Source of the DNA: Pseudomonadota bacterium
Lineage (GTDB): Bacteria > Desulfobacterota > Desulfobulbia > Desulfobulbales > JAHJIY01
Length of the DNA stretch: 64,000 bases
Direction: 5' to 3'
Assembly (NCBI GenBank): GCA_018823175.1
Contig: JAHJIY010000013.1
Coordinates: 28,329 to 92,328, forward strand
Shown: positions 27,131 through 35,772 of the stretch, piece after piece
Layout: each line of letters starts with the position of its first letter
How positions within the stretch are numbered: the first letter of the stretch is position 1
The notes under the pieces: model-generated
Database searches by the model: none
Told to the model about the DNA's origin: nothing
The model's input: only the letters and a program-made list of their open reading frames with translations
Position numbers and translations under genes: made by a program

Positions 27131-28447
27131 ATGCTGCCTACCTGTCGTCATTCCCCAAGCCGGGCCAACACCTGTAACTTTAACCGTTACAAGCGGTCGG
27201 CCTGGCTCATCGTTTTACTCGCCCTGATCCTGGGGGGGTGCGCCTCGGCAAAACTCACCGATGCCCGGCGGGAGTTCCATGCCGGTTATCCGACAAGAGC
27301 CTACGACATCCTCAGCAAAGTCAAATCATATCCGGCCCGGGACAAACTTCTCTTCCATCTGGAAATGGGAGTTATTCTTTTTAATCTCGGCCGATACGAA
27401 CAAAGCACCGCCGAGTTTCTGGCCGCCGCCCGCCTGAAAAAGGAACAGGAGATTATCAGCATCTCCGAACAAGCCGGCTCCCTGATAACCACCGAATGGC
27501 TTACCGAGTACAAAGGAGAGTACGGTGAACGCCTCTGGATCCACACCTATCTGATGATGAATTTTTTGCTCCAGGCAAAATATGAAGACGCACTGGTCGA
27601 GGCCAAGCAAGCGCTGGAGTTATACGAAAAATACCCGGAAGTCTTGGCCGAAGATTATTTCACCCGCACCCTGATTGCGATCTGCTATGAACTCTTAGGG
27701 GAATACAATGACGCGTACATCGAATACAAATCCCTTTTTTCTCAACTGCCGGACAAAAAAAATCTTGCCGGAGAGCTCTATTATCTGGCCCACAGATTGG
27801 GCTTTTCGGATGAATCGACCCAATACGCCGCTTATCTCAACAAAGAGGAACAGGATTTCTGGCAAAATCCGCCGGAGACGGAAATTGTTATCTTTGCCGA
27901 ACTAGGCCGGGCACCCGATAAAATTCCGGGCAATATTGTGGTACCGCCAACCATTCGCTTTTCCTTTCCTCAATACCGGAATGACTACGATAACGATTAT
28001 TTTATAGACTTGATTCATCCGGAAAAAAAAGGCCAAATCTCCAAAACAACGACCGAGGTCAGGGAGGTTTTAGTAACCTCACTTGAGGCCCGGGCAAAAT
28101 CGATGATCGTCAAAGAGACGGCAAGAGTTGCGATAAAAGAAGCACTGGCCCAGGCAATTGAGGAAAATAATGGCGCCGCCGCCGGGGCATTGACCCGGGC
28201 GATCCTCTTTCTCAGCGAAGAACCAGACACCAGAGGGTGGGAAACCCTGCCGGCGGAATTTGCCCTGCTCAGAATCCGTCTACACCCGGGAACCCATGAT
28301 CTGGTCATCGCTATCAAGGATTATTACGGAAACACCATCGAAAAAATTGATCTGCCGGAAGTGAAACTTTATCCCGGACAGAATTTTTTCAAGGCGATCA
28401 AGTGGCCTGAGGCCATGAGCGAAAAAGTAGAAGAAAGTACCAACTAA
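27131..28447 (+). CDS. COG3014-like outer-membrane lipoprotein
   Basis: A 438-residue protein. From ATG 27131 there is a basic start, a hydrophobic segment and a lipobox, LILGGC, with cysteine C37. The mature part begins with TPR-like helices (about 45-220, for example LEMGVILFNLGRYEQSTAEF), then a beta-rich C-terminal domain. It resembles an uncharacterised family (COG3014) that is often encoded next to LpoB-like lipoproteins, as here. A role in cell-wall enzyme control is possible by association. An upstream TTG at 27113 is also in frame, but lacks support. Confidence 0.7.
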   Translation: MLPTCRHSPSRANTCNFNRYKRSAWLIVLLALILGGCASAKLTDARREFHAGYPTRAYDILSKVKSYPARDKLLFHLEMGVILFNLGRYEQSTAEFLAAARLKKEQEIISISEQAGSLITTEWLTEYKGEYGERLWIHTYLMMNFLLQAKYEDALVEAKQALELYEKYPEVLAEDYFTRTLIAICYELLGEYNDAYIEYKSLFSQLPDKKNLAGELYYLAHRLGFSDESTQYAAYLNKEEQDFWQNPPETEIVIFAELGRAPDKIPGNIVVPPTIRFSFPQYRNDYDNDYFIDLIHPEKKGQISKTTTEVREVLVTSLEARAKSMIVKETARVAIKEALAQAIEENNGAAAGALTRAILFLSEEPDTRGWETLPAEFALLRIRLHPGTHDLVIAIKDYYGNTIEKIDLPEVKLYPGQNFFKAIKWPEAMSEKVEESTN

Positions 28448-29015
28448 TGCCGATCCGACACATGCAGTAATTTTAAGTTTTCCCGTCCCTTAATCCTCCT
28501 TTTCATCCGTTGTCAATTGTTCACTATCCAACCCCTATATTTCCTCCAAGATAAAAGGTTGCTTAAAGTGACTCAACCTCAATATTTTCTAAGAAATTTC
28601 ACCTACCAAATTCTGCAAAATTCAATTCCTCTGTTCCTTGCTTAATCATTATTCAATTTATCTTGTCATATCAGTATGATAGATTTATTTTAGGCCATAG
28701 TATTTTTTTTATTGACAGTTTCTCAAAACGAATGCATAAGGGAGTCAGAATATATGATTTCCGGTCCGTATATGTTCCTTTATTTTTAACGGAACTACGG
28801 GTAGTTAAATTATCCCGGCATTCATGGTTCCTTAGAGGCCATTGTTTGACAAGAATCAAACCAGCAGGACAACCGCAAAATCTGACCTTTTCGCCTCTTC
28901 GGCGTAGCCAACAAACTTACCCTGTAAAACATCCTAACCCAGACATTCGGAGACTCCCCAAATTTACCGGGGAAAGCTTCAACATAAGAGCACAAATTAA
29001 TTCAGGAGAAAAATC
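28448..29015. other. Long intergenic region upstream of the kamA-type operon
   Basis: About 570 AT-rich bases. A TTGACA box at 28712-28717 with CATAAG 17 bases on (28735-28740) is a weak promoter candidate for the downstream operon. An open frame at 28663-29019 has no recognisable protein features and is not taken as a gene. AGGAG at about 29003-29007 is the ribosome site of the next gene. Confidence 0.35.
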
Positions 29016-30251
29016 ATGAAACTAAAAGAATCACCTGTTGCCGAACCGGAAGAACCCCCATCGCCGCAAATTTTTTCCGGAGCGCTCGCCGTCAGCGCCC
29101 CAAACAATTTCACCACCTCCTTCCGGCAAAAATTTTTTCCCACCGCAACCGAAAACGATTGGCATAACTGGCAATGGCAGCTCAGGCACCGGATTACCAG
29201 CCTGAAACAACTCGAAAAAATCATTAATCTTTCCGAGAACGAGCGACAGGCCATGCAGTTCACCGGCACCGTTCTGCCGCTGGCCATTACCCCTTATTAC
29301 GCCAGCCTGATTGATCCTGACGATCCAAATCAACCAATCAGACGGACGATGGTTCCCACCACCGGCGAGCACATGGTTTCCCAGGGCGAAGAGCATGATC
29401 CTCTTGGCGAAGACGGCCACAGTCCGGTTCCGGGACTGATCCATCGCTATCCGGACCGGGTGCTCTTCCTGGTTACCGATTACTGTTCAAGCTATTGCCG
29501 ATACTGCACCCGCTCACGAATGGTCGGCAAACGGGCCGGCACCAGTAAGGCTAGGTGGCAAAAAGCCATCGCCTATATTGCCGCTCACCCGGAGGTCCGC
29601 GATGTCCTGATTTCAGGCGGTGATCCCCTTACCATGCCTGATCATCATCTGGAGTGGATACTCAGCCGACTGCGAAAAATCGATCATGTCGAATTGATCC
29701 GGATCGGGACCAAGGCCCCCATTGTTTTGCCGCAACGAATCACGCCGGACCTGATCGCCATGCTCAGGCAATATCACCCCCTGTGGATGAGTGTTCACTG
29801 CACCCATCCGGAAGAACTGACCCCCGAGTCCCGTCAGGCCCTGACCAGACTGGCCGATGCCGGTATTCCGCTGGGCAGCCAGACCGTGTTGCTGGCCGGG
29901 ATTAACGATTCAGTTAAAACCATGAAAACCTTGATGCAGGGGCTGGTCAAAAACCGGGTCAAACCCTATTACCTTTACCAGTGTGATCCGATCATCGGCT
30001 CCGCCCATTTCCGGACGCCGGTCTCCAAAGGACTTGAAATTTACCAGGGACTCCGGGGCCATACCACCGGTTATGCGGTGCCCAATTACGTAATCGACGC
30101 CCCTGGCGGCGGCGGCAAGATCCCGCTCTTGCCGGAAACCGTGGTCGGCCGCGAAGGGACCGATCTCCTGATCCGCAACTATGAAGGCAAAGTATACCGC
30201 TATCCCGATGTGATCGGTGGCGGCGCAGACCGGAATGGGAGTGAATCGTAA
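29016..30251 (+). CDS. kamA: KamA-family radical SAM aminomutase, probable lysine 2,3-aminomutase
   Basis: A 411-residue radical SAM and PLP enzyme. The iron-sulfur motif CxxxCxxC is C157, C161 and C164 (CSSYCRYC). The PLP lysine is K368 in DAPGGGGK. D324 (YQCDPIIG) and D361 (start of DAPGGGGK) correspond in spacing (37 residues apart, then seven to the lysine) to Asp293, Asp330 and Lys337 of the clostridial enzyme, where the two aspartates bind the lysine side chain. That favours lysine over glutamate, giving beta-lysine. It is the first gene of a compact five-gene operon with two ATP-grasp ligases, an acetyltransferase and a deacetylase fusion; the next start overlaps its stop by one base. 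EpmB, which modifies EF-P, is a related alternative, but no epmA or efp is nearby. Confidence 0.85.
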   Translation: MKLKESPVAEPEEPPSPQIFSGALAVSAPNNFTTSFRQKFFPTATENDWHNWQWQLRHRITSLKQLEKIINLSENERQAMQFTGTVLPLAITPYYASLIDPDDPNQPIRRTMVPTTGEHMVSQGEEHDPLGEDGHSPVPGLIHRYPDRVLFLVTDYCSSYCRYCTRSRMVGKRAGTSKARWQKAIAYIAAHPEVRDVLISGGDPLTMPDHHLEWILSRLRKIDHVELIRIGTKAPIVLPQRITPDLIAMLRQYHPLWMSVHCTHPEELTPESRQALTRLADAGIPLGSQTVLLAGINDSVKTMKTLMQGLVKNRVKPYYLYQCDPIIGSAHFRTPVSKGLEIYQGLRGHTTGYAVPNYVIDAPGGGGKIPLLPETVVGREGTDLLIRNYEGKVYRYPDVIGGGADRNGSES

Positions 30252-31243
30252 TGCAGATTGGCATGACATATGATATGCGGTCGGACTATCTGGCTGAGGG
30301 CTATTCAGAGGATGAAACCGCCGAATTTGACCGCGACTCAACCATTGCCGCCATAGAAAATGCACTGGCGGCAATGGGCCACAAACCAGTCCGGATCGGC
30401 AATTTAAAAAGTCTGGTTAGCCGACTGGCGGCCGGAGAGCGTTGGGACCTGGTCTTCAATATCGCCGAAGGACTTTATGGGTTCGGCCGTGAATCACAGA
30501 TCCCTGCCCTGCTCGACGCCTACCGGATTCCCTATGTTTTTTCAGATCCACTGGTCCTGGCCTTGACCCTGCACAAGGGGATGACCAAACATGTGGTCCG
30601 GGACCTGGGGATTGCCACCCCTGATTTTGCGGTAGTCAAGAGCGTCGCCGACCTTGCCGGCCTTAACCTGCCCTACCCGCTTTTTGCCAAGCCGGTAGCC
30701 GAAGGAACCGGTAAGGGAGTAAACGCCACCTCAAAAATCAACAACCCCAAAGAACTCGCCCGAATCTGCGGAGAACTGCTAACTACATACCGCCAACCGG
30801 TGCTGGTCGAAACCTTTCTGCCCGGCCGGGAGTTTACGGTAGGCATCGTCGGCAACGGCGCCGCCGCCCACTCCATCGGAATCATGGAGGTTGTCCTGCT
30901 TGAAAAAGCGGAGGCGGAGATCTATTCCTACCATAACAAGGAGAATTGCGAGGAGCTGGTAGAATATCAGGTGCCGAATGATCCAGAAGCGAAACTAGCT
31001 ATAGAGGTGGCCCTGGCGTCCTGGCACGCCCTGGGCTGTCAGGACGCCGGGCGGGTCGATCTGCGCTCCGATGCCAACGGCTACCCAAATTTCATCGAGG
31101 TCAATCCCCTTGCCGGTCTGCACCCGGAACATTCTGACCTGTGTATCATTGCGACCAAATACGGAATCAGTTACCAGAAACTACTAAATGAAATCGTCGG
31201 AGCGGCCCTGGTCCGAACCGGACTTTCTCAAAAGGCCGGTTGA
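30251..31243 (+). CDS. ATP-grasp ligase, D-Ala-D-Ala-ligase-like (first)
   Basis: A 330-residue ATP-grasp enzyme. Visible elements are the lysine-containing ATP-binding stretch YPLFAKPVAEGTGKGV, the hinge VLVETFLPGREFTVGIVG, and the magnesium-binding end DLRSDANGYPNFIEVNPLAG with Asp, Glu and Asn in the usual positions. It forms a carboxylate-amine bond with ATP. It is probably not the housekeeping Ddl, since it lies in an operon with an aminomutase and a second ligase and not with cell-division genes. The likely substrates are amino acids, perhaps beta-lysine. The start overlaps the kamA stop by one base. Confidence 0.82.
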   Translation: MQIGMTYDMRSDYLAEGYSEDETAEFDRDSTIAAIENALAAMGHKPVRIGNLKSLVSRLAAGERWDLVFNIAEGLYGFGRESQIPALLDAYRIPYVFSDPLVLALTLHKGMTKHVVRDLGIATPDFAVVKSVADLAGLNLPYPLFAKPVAEGTGKGVNATSKINNPKELARICGELLTTYRQPVLVETFLPGREFTVGIVGNGAAAHSIGIMEVVLLEKAEAEIYSYHNKENCEELVEYQVPNDPEAKLAIEVALASWHALGCQDAGRVDLRSDANGYPNFIEVNPLAGLHPEHSDLCIIATKYGISYQKLLNEIVGAALVRTGLSQKAG

Positions 31244-31245
31244 AC

Positions 31246-32235
31246 ATGCAAATCGGGGTCATCCACAATCAACCGATTCCTAAAGGTGAACCTAACTGGG
31301 AGTCATCGATTGATGTCATGGTGCAGGTTGAGGCAATTAGCCGCGCCCTTACCGAACTTGGCCATGTCCCGATCGCAATCCCTTTCACCAGGGACCTGGC
31401 GAGTTTTATCAACCAACTGCAACAGGCGGATGTTGAAGCAGCCTTCAACCTCTGCGAGTCGGTTGATGAGGACCCGCGATTGATCGGCCATCCGGCGGCG
31501 GTCCTTGAATTGCTCGGACTGCCTTTTACCGGATCTTCCTCAATGGCCCTGGCCGTTTCCACCGATAAACTACTGAATAAAAGAATCATGGCAAATGCCG
31601 GGATCAGGACCTCAGCCTTTTTTGCCTACGAAGGAGGCGAGGTTCCCCGTCCGCTCAACCTCACTTTTCCCCTGATCATGAAACCACGGTGGCAGGATGC
31701 CAGCATCGGTATTGACCAGGAATCAATGATTTTAAACAGTAAAGGAATGCTTAAGACCCTGAGCGATTTTTACCGCCGCTTCGGGCCATTACTGGTTGAG
31801 GAATATGTCGAAGGGCGAGAATTTAACGTCTCGCTGCTGGGTGATCCGCTGCCCCGGGTCATGCCGCTGGCAGAGATTGATTTCAGCGGGTTCCCTTCTG
31901 ATCTTTTCAGGATTGTCGGTTATAAGGCCAAATGGGACGAAGAGTCTGCAGAATATAAAACTACCGGCCGGGTCTTTCCCGATGATTTACCCCGGGACCT
32001 TTCCCGCTCGATCCGTCGGGTGGCCAAAGATTGTTTTCAGCTCTTCGGCTTACGCGATTACGGGCGAGTTGACATGAGGATCGATTTCCGGGGCCGGATT
32101 TATGTGCTGGAGGTCAACGCCAATCCCTGCTTATCCCCCGATGCCGGCTTTACTGCGGCAGTTCTCAAGGCCGACCTGTCCTACAAGGGAATGGTCGGCG
32201 AACTGGTCAATCAGGTCAACCGGAGAATTAGATGA
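31246..32235 (+). CDS. ATP-grasp ligase, D-Ala-D-Ala-ligase-like (second)
   Basis: A 329-residue ATP-grasp enzyme. It has FPLIMKPRWQDASIGI for ATP binding, LLVEEYVEGREFNVSLLG, and YGRVDMRIDFRGRIYVLEVN for the metal-binding end. ATG 31246 lies just after the previous stop (31241-31243); a TTG at 31240 is also possible. It is only distantly similar to the preceding ligase, so the pair is not a recent duplication: either a two-step condensation or a heteromeric enzyme is possible. Residues 75-110 include CESVDEDPRLIGHPAAV, which may help define specificity. The next gene overlaps by four bases. Confidence 0.8.
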   Translation: MQIGVIHNQPIPKGEPNWESSIDVMVQVEAISRALTELGHVPIAIPFTRDLASFINQLQQADVEAAFNLCESVDEDPRLIGHPAAVLELLGLPFTGSSSMALAVSTDKLLNKRIMANAGIRTSAFFAYEGGEVPRPLNLTFPLIMKPRWQDASIGIDQESMILNSKGMLKTLSDFYRRFGPLLVEEYVEGREFNVSLLGDPLPRVMPLAEIDFSGFPSDLFRIVGYKAKWDEESAEYKTTGRVFPDDLPRDLSRSIRRVAKDCFQLFGLRDYGRVDMRIDFRGRIYVLEVNANPCLSPDAGFTAAVLKADLSYKGMVGELVNQVNRRIR

Positions 32236-32705
32236 TGATTACCATCCGACCGGCAACAATGGCTGATCGAAAACAACTGTTGGGGCTGGTTTTAGCCCAG
32301 GATAATTTTACCGAAGAGGAACAGGAAGTTGCCCGTGAGGTTATCGAAGACAGTTTGTTCAAAAGAGATGATTACCAGATCCTGACCGCCGTTGAAAAAA
32401 ACGGCGCTCTGCTCGGTTTTGTCTGTTATGGTATAATTCCAATGACCGAAAAGTCTTTTGACCTCTACTGGATCGCCACCGCCCCGGAACACGGCCGGCG
32501 CGGAATCGCTTCCCAGTTGCTGTCAGCCATGGAAACGGAGCTCAACAAATCGGCCGGAGCAGTCGTCTATGTCGACACCTCGTCAACCGATGGGTATGAA
32601 CGGGCCCGCTCTTTTTATGAAAAGAACGGTTACCAGGTCGCAGCCCGGTTCAGTAATTTTTACAAAACCGGCGATGACAGGGTGATCTACCGCAAGGAGC
32701 TGTAG
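32232..32705 (+). CDS. GNAT-family N-acetyltransferase
   Basis: A 157-residue acetyltransferase. It shows motif A, WIATAPEHGRRGIASQLL, with the (Q/R)xxGxG/A-like acetyl-CoA loop, and a C-terminal family motif RARSFYEKNGYQVAARF. It overlaps the preceding ligase gene by four bases. In the Nepsilon-acetyl-beta-lysine pathway, KamA-type AblA acts with a GNAT enzyme, AblB; this protein could play that part, or acetylate the ligase product. Substrate assignment is inference. Confidence 0.82.
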   Translation: MMITIRPATMADRKQLLGLVLAQDNFTEEEQEVAREVIEDSLFKRDDYQILTAVEKNGALLGFVCYGIIPMTEKSFDLYWIATAPEHGRRGIASQLLSAMETELNKSAGAVVYVDTSSTDGYERARSFYEKNGYQVAARFSNFYKTGDDRVIYRKEL

Positions 32706-32709
32706 CCCC

Positions 32710-34452
32710 ATGTTCCGTATCCGTCGTGTGTACGACGCCACTCTTGAAATTGACAAACAGGCGATTGATCAGGTCATCAAGATTCTCTCCTCCCAGTTTT
32801 CAGGGGTAGCCGTCAAAGAACTAAGGCTACTGCCCCAAAAACTTGCCAACCCGCTCAAATACCAGTTCCGGACCATTCTGTTTGTCGCCGAAAACCAGCG
32901 CCATGAAGTCAAGGGCTGCGCCATCCTCAACCATGCACCTGATCTAGCTTTCTGCTTTCTTGATTATATTTCGGTCAGACCGGGGCGCGGGGCCGGCGGC
33001 ATTGGCGGCGCACTGTATGAAAGGGTCCGGGAGGAATGCCGGACCCTGGGAGTCCACGGCCTGTTCATGGAATGTCTGCCGGATGAACCCAAACTCTGCA
33101 GCGACCCGGTCATCCTCAGACAGAATCGGGCCCGTTTCCGTTTTTATGAACAGTATGGTGCCCGCCCCATCATCAATACCGCCTACGAGACTCCTTTGCA
33201 TCCGGATGATGACTGCCCGCCCTATCTGGTTTTTGATGACCTGGGCAGCGGCCATCTGCCGGGTTCGACCGAGATCCGTCCCATCGTCCGGGCCATTCTA
33301 CTGCGCAAATACGCGGCCTCATGTCCGCCGGGATACATTGCGATGGTGGTTGAGTCATTCCATGACAATCCGATTGTTTTGCGTCCGGCCCGTCTGATAC
33401 CCAAGACTAAAAACAATACCAGCCCAACGATTGTGCCGGATCGACAGATTCCGCTGATCGTTAACGAAAGTCATGATATCCACCATGTCCGCGAGCGGGG
33501 CTATGTGGAAGCGCCGGTCCGGATCAAGGCGATTCTCAGCGGCATTGAACCCTCCGGGCTCTTTGAGCGGATGGCGGCCCGCCATTTTTCGGAATCAAAG
33601 ATTAAAAGGGTTCATGACGTCAGCTATGTTGAATACCTGAAACGGGTCTGCACCAGACTTGAACCGGGAAAATCAATCTATCCTTACGTATTCCCGATCC
33701 GCAATGCGGCAAAACCTCCTAGAGAACTGCCGGTCCGGGCCGGTTATTTCTGTATCGACACCTTTACTCCGCTTAACCGCAACGCCTACCGGGCCGCCAA
33801 AGGGGCGGTGGACTGCGGTCTGACCGCGGCCTCCCTCATCCTGGAAGGTTACCGCCTGACCTACGCTCTGGTCCGCCCCCCCGGCCATCATGCCGAGCGC
33901 CGCGCCTTCGGCGGGTTCTGCTATTTCAACACCTCTGCCATTGCTGGAGATTTACTAAGTAAATATGGTAGAGTCGCAATCCTTGATATCGATTATCATC
34001 ACGGCAACGGCACCCAGAATATTTTTTATGAGCGAGGAGATGTGATGACTATTTCGATTCACGGTCATCCCAGCTTTGCCTATCCCTATTTTTCAGGATT
34101 TTCCGACGAACGGGGCGAAGGATCGGGCAAGGGGGCAAACCGCAACTATCCCCTGCCGGAAGAGGTCGATGGGCCGACCTATCGCCGAACCCTGGCAAAG
34201 GCCCTGCAAAGAGTGCGGAGCTTCCAGCCCAATTTTCTGATCGTGGCCTTGGGGCTGGATACCGCCCGCAAGGACCCGACCGGTACCTGGATCCTGGCCA
34301 AGGAAGATTTTTTTCTAAACGGCCAGATGATCGGTCAATTAAGGATCCCGACCGTGGTAATCCAGGAAGGGGGCTATCTGACAAAAACTCTAGGAACCAA
34401 TGCCCGTAATTTTTTTCAGGGGTTATGGCAGGGAATGTATGGGACCAAATAA
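32710..34452 (+). CDS. GNAT acetyltransferase fused to histone-deacetylase-family amidohydrolase
   Basis: A 580-residue two-domain protein. Residues about 1-200 look like a GNAT acetyltransferase (LDYISVRPGRGAGGIGG near 84, then RFRFYEQYGARPI). Residues about 245-575 are a complete deacetylase domain: H393-H394 in RPPGHHAE, zinc ligands D428 and H430 in DIDYHHGNG, D517 in LGLDTARKDPTG, and the catalytic tyrosine Y556 in EGGYL. It resembles acetylpolyamine amidohydrolases more than acetoin-utilisation proteins. Opposite activities in one chain suggest regulated acetylation and deacetylation of one metabolite, or a dead GNAT used as a sensor. It ends the operon, 4 bases after the preceding stop. 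Confidence 0.82.
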   Translation: MFRIRRVYDATLEIDKQAIDQVIKILSSQFSGVAVKELRLLPQKLANPLKYQFRTILFVAENQRHEVKGCAILNHAPDLAFCFLDYISVRPGRGAGGIGGALYERVREECRTLGVHGLFMECLPDEPKLCSDPVILRQNRARFRFYEQYGARPIINTAYETPLHPDDDCPPYLVFDDLGSGHLPGSTEIRPIVRAILLRKYAASCPPGYIAMVVESFHDNPIVLRPARLIPKTKNNTSPTIVPDRQIPLIVNESHDIHHVRERGYVEAPVRIKAILSGIEPSGLFERMAARHFSESKIKRVHDVSYVEYLKRVCTRLEPGKSIYPYVFPIRNAAKPPRELPVRAGYFCIDTFTPLNRNAYRAAKGAVDCGLTAASLILEGYRLTYALVRPPGHHAERRAFGGFCYFNTSAIAGDLLSKYGRVAILDIDYHHGNGTQNIFYERGDVMTISIHGHPSFAYPYFSGFSDERGEGSGKGANRNYPLPEEVDGPTYRRTLAKALQRVRSFQPNFLIVALGLDTARKDPTGTWILAKEDFFLNGQMIGQLRIPTVVIQEGGYLTKTLGTNARNFFQGLWQGMYGTK

Positions 34453-34470
34453 TTAAGCGACAAACCAATA

Positions 34471-35079
34471 TCAGATTAAAGGAAATACCCCACTCCCCAC
34501 TCCAGCCAGCAAGTCCTGAAGCCGATCAGCGCTTTGCACCCCGGCCGCCAGAATCCGCCCTTCCGTGACAAAGGCCGGTACTGCCCTGACCCCGATCCGC
34601 CTCGCATCCTCTTCGTCGCCGATGACCTTATCGATAAATTCGTGATTAACCAGAGAAACATTCAAGGCTTCGGGGTCAAGACCAAGATCGGCGGCCAGCT
34701 TTATCAGCACCTCGATTTTGCCGATATCAAGTCCGTGCTCAAAAAAGGCCCTAAAGATGACAAGATGTAATTCATCCTGGCGCTCATAAGTTGCGGCCCA
34801 CTTGACCGCCGCATGGGCCAGTCGCGAACGGGGCTGGATCGGCGGCATCTGTAAAGGCATCCCCATCTGTTCAGCAAGGGGATAGACATGATTTTTCCAG
34901 GCCGAGGTCAGATAATCTCCCTGCGGATCAAGAAGCTCTACCGGCTCAGGCCGCAGTTCAAAAGCCCGCCAGCGAACCATAACTTCCGGGTTTCGAGTGA
35001 CAAGTTCTTTCAGGGCCGGCTCCGCCAGCCAACAAAACGGTCAGAGATAATCGGAAAAGACATCAAGAATTTTCATCAT
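34471..35079 (-). CDS. FrnE/DsbA-like thiol oxidoreductase, selenoprotein (UGA at residue 13)
   Basis: Read as 202 residues with UGA at 35041-35043 as selenocysteine. The start MMKILDVFSDYL leads to UPFC, with Sec13 in place of the first cysteine of the family's CPFC redox motif and C16 kept. Downstream the DsbA/FrnE fold is intact to GVRAVPAFV, the cis-proline loop near the end. Without readthrough only a truncated protein from Met 34980 would be made, which would lack the active site. AGGAGT lies 6-11 bases before ATG 35079. A hairpin with loop GGCGG follows the UGA (35015-35033). FrnE proteins catalyse disulfide exchange in the cytosol. The gene faces the end of the kamA operon. Confidence 0.85.
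35015..35033 (-). promoter_or_regulatory. Candidate bacterial SECIS hairpin of the FrnE/DsbA-like gene
   Basis: In the mRNA, a seven-pair stem GUUGGCU/AGCCGGC (two G-U pairs) with loop GGCGG begins seven bases after the UGA. The loop starts with G, as bacterial SECIS elements require, and lies 15 bases from the UGA, near the lower end of the usual spacing. It was found by eye; a folding program was not run. Confidence 0.6.
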
Positions 35080-35323
35080 TTGTTACTCCTATCAGAAAAG
35101 TATTCCAAAATATTATACCAGAAATATACACCGACAAACAAATCAACCTTCGACAGGTCAAGAATGGGTTACGATTTGTCAGATTACCTCAATAATAAGA
35201 AATCAATACAAGAAATTAACAGAAACAATTTTTCTTGATTACCTGATCAAATCATATATATAATTTTCTAGCTGGCGTTGATATAATCAATCAAATTGAG
35301 ATGATTTTTCCTTATTGCGAGAA

Positions 35324-35347
35324 TAAAGGGAATGGATTTTCCCTTTT
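35324..35347. terminator. Hairpin AAAGGGAA/TTTCCCTTT with T-run
   Basis: An eight-pair stem with loop TGGAT ends in a short T-run, 62 bases upstream of the small secreted protein gene. It could be a terminator or a 5' untranslated-region hairpin of that gene; no gene reads into it from the left on the + strand, which favours the latter. Confidence 0.35.
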
Positions 35348-35408
35348 TCGATAACAGGACAGAGGCATTCAGGGCAACTGTTCAAAATATTTGTTTAAAG
35401 GAGGAAAA

Positions 35409-35720
35409 ATGAAAAATTTTAGATTTTCCATCATCACGCTCGGAACAGTATTCTTAATCACGGGTCTTTGCTCTTTTGCCTCAGCAGCGTCAGGCAACAG
35501 GACTGCTGTCGCCCAGAGTCCGGCGGTAGCGACCAGAAGGCCGCCTGTAATGGCGGCAGATCCCTGTCCCCAGGGCTGGCATAAATACGCCTCTCTCGAC
35601 AACGGCGAATACAAGTGCAAACCGAACAAGCCTGCCCCGCAAACCTGTCCTCCCGGCCTCACCTGGGTTGACGACTCTCAAACCAATTGCATGGTGGGCT
35701 GTATTTATTACGTCAAATAA
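35409..35720 (+). CDS. Small secreted cysteine-containing protein of unknown function
   Basis: A 103-residue protein with a clear signal peptide (about residues 1-27, ending at SAASG). The mature part contains five cysteines and two short proline-rich repeats of the form DPCPQGWHKY and QTCPPGLTWV, which may be two copies of a small disulfide unit. AAAGGAGG five bases before ATG 35409 fixes the start. The gene is flanked by hairpins on both sides and is probably monocistronic. I do not recognise the family; export to the periplasm or outside the cell is the only supported statement. Confidence 0.65.
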   Translation: MKNFRFSIITLGTVFLITGLCSFASAASGNRTAVAQSPAVATRRPPVMAADPCPQGWHKYASLDNGEYKCKPNKPAPQTCPPGLTWVDDSQTNCMVGCIYYVK

Positions 35721-35735
35721 TAATTGACCAGATTC

Positions 35736-35772
35736 AGGGCCGGGGCATTTCCCGCCTCGGCCCTACTTTTGT
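35736..35772 (+). terminator. Rho-independent terminator after the small secreted protein
   Basis: An 11-pair stem (AGGGCCGGGGC with GCCTCGGCCCT, one G-U pair) with loop ATTTCCC, followed by ACTTTTG. It begins 16 bases after the stop codon at 35720. Confidence 0.75.

Noticed and set aside
28663..29019. 118-codon open frame upstream of the kamA-type gene.
   Set aside because: No family resemblance, poor codon use, no ribosome site, and it overlaps the start of the real gene.
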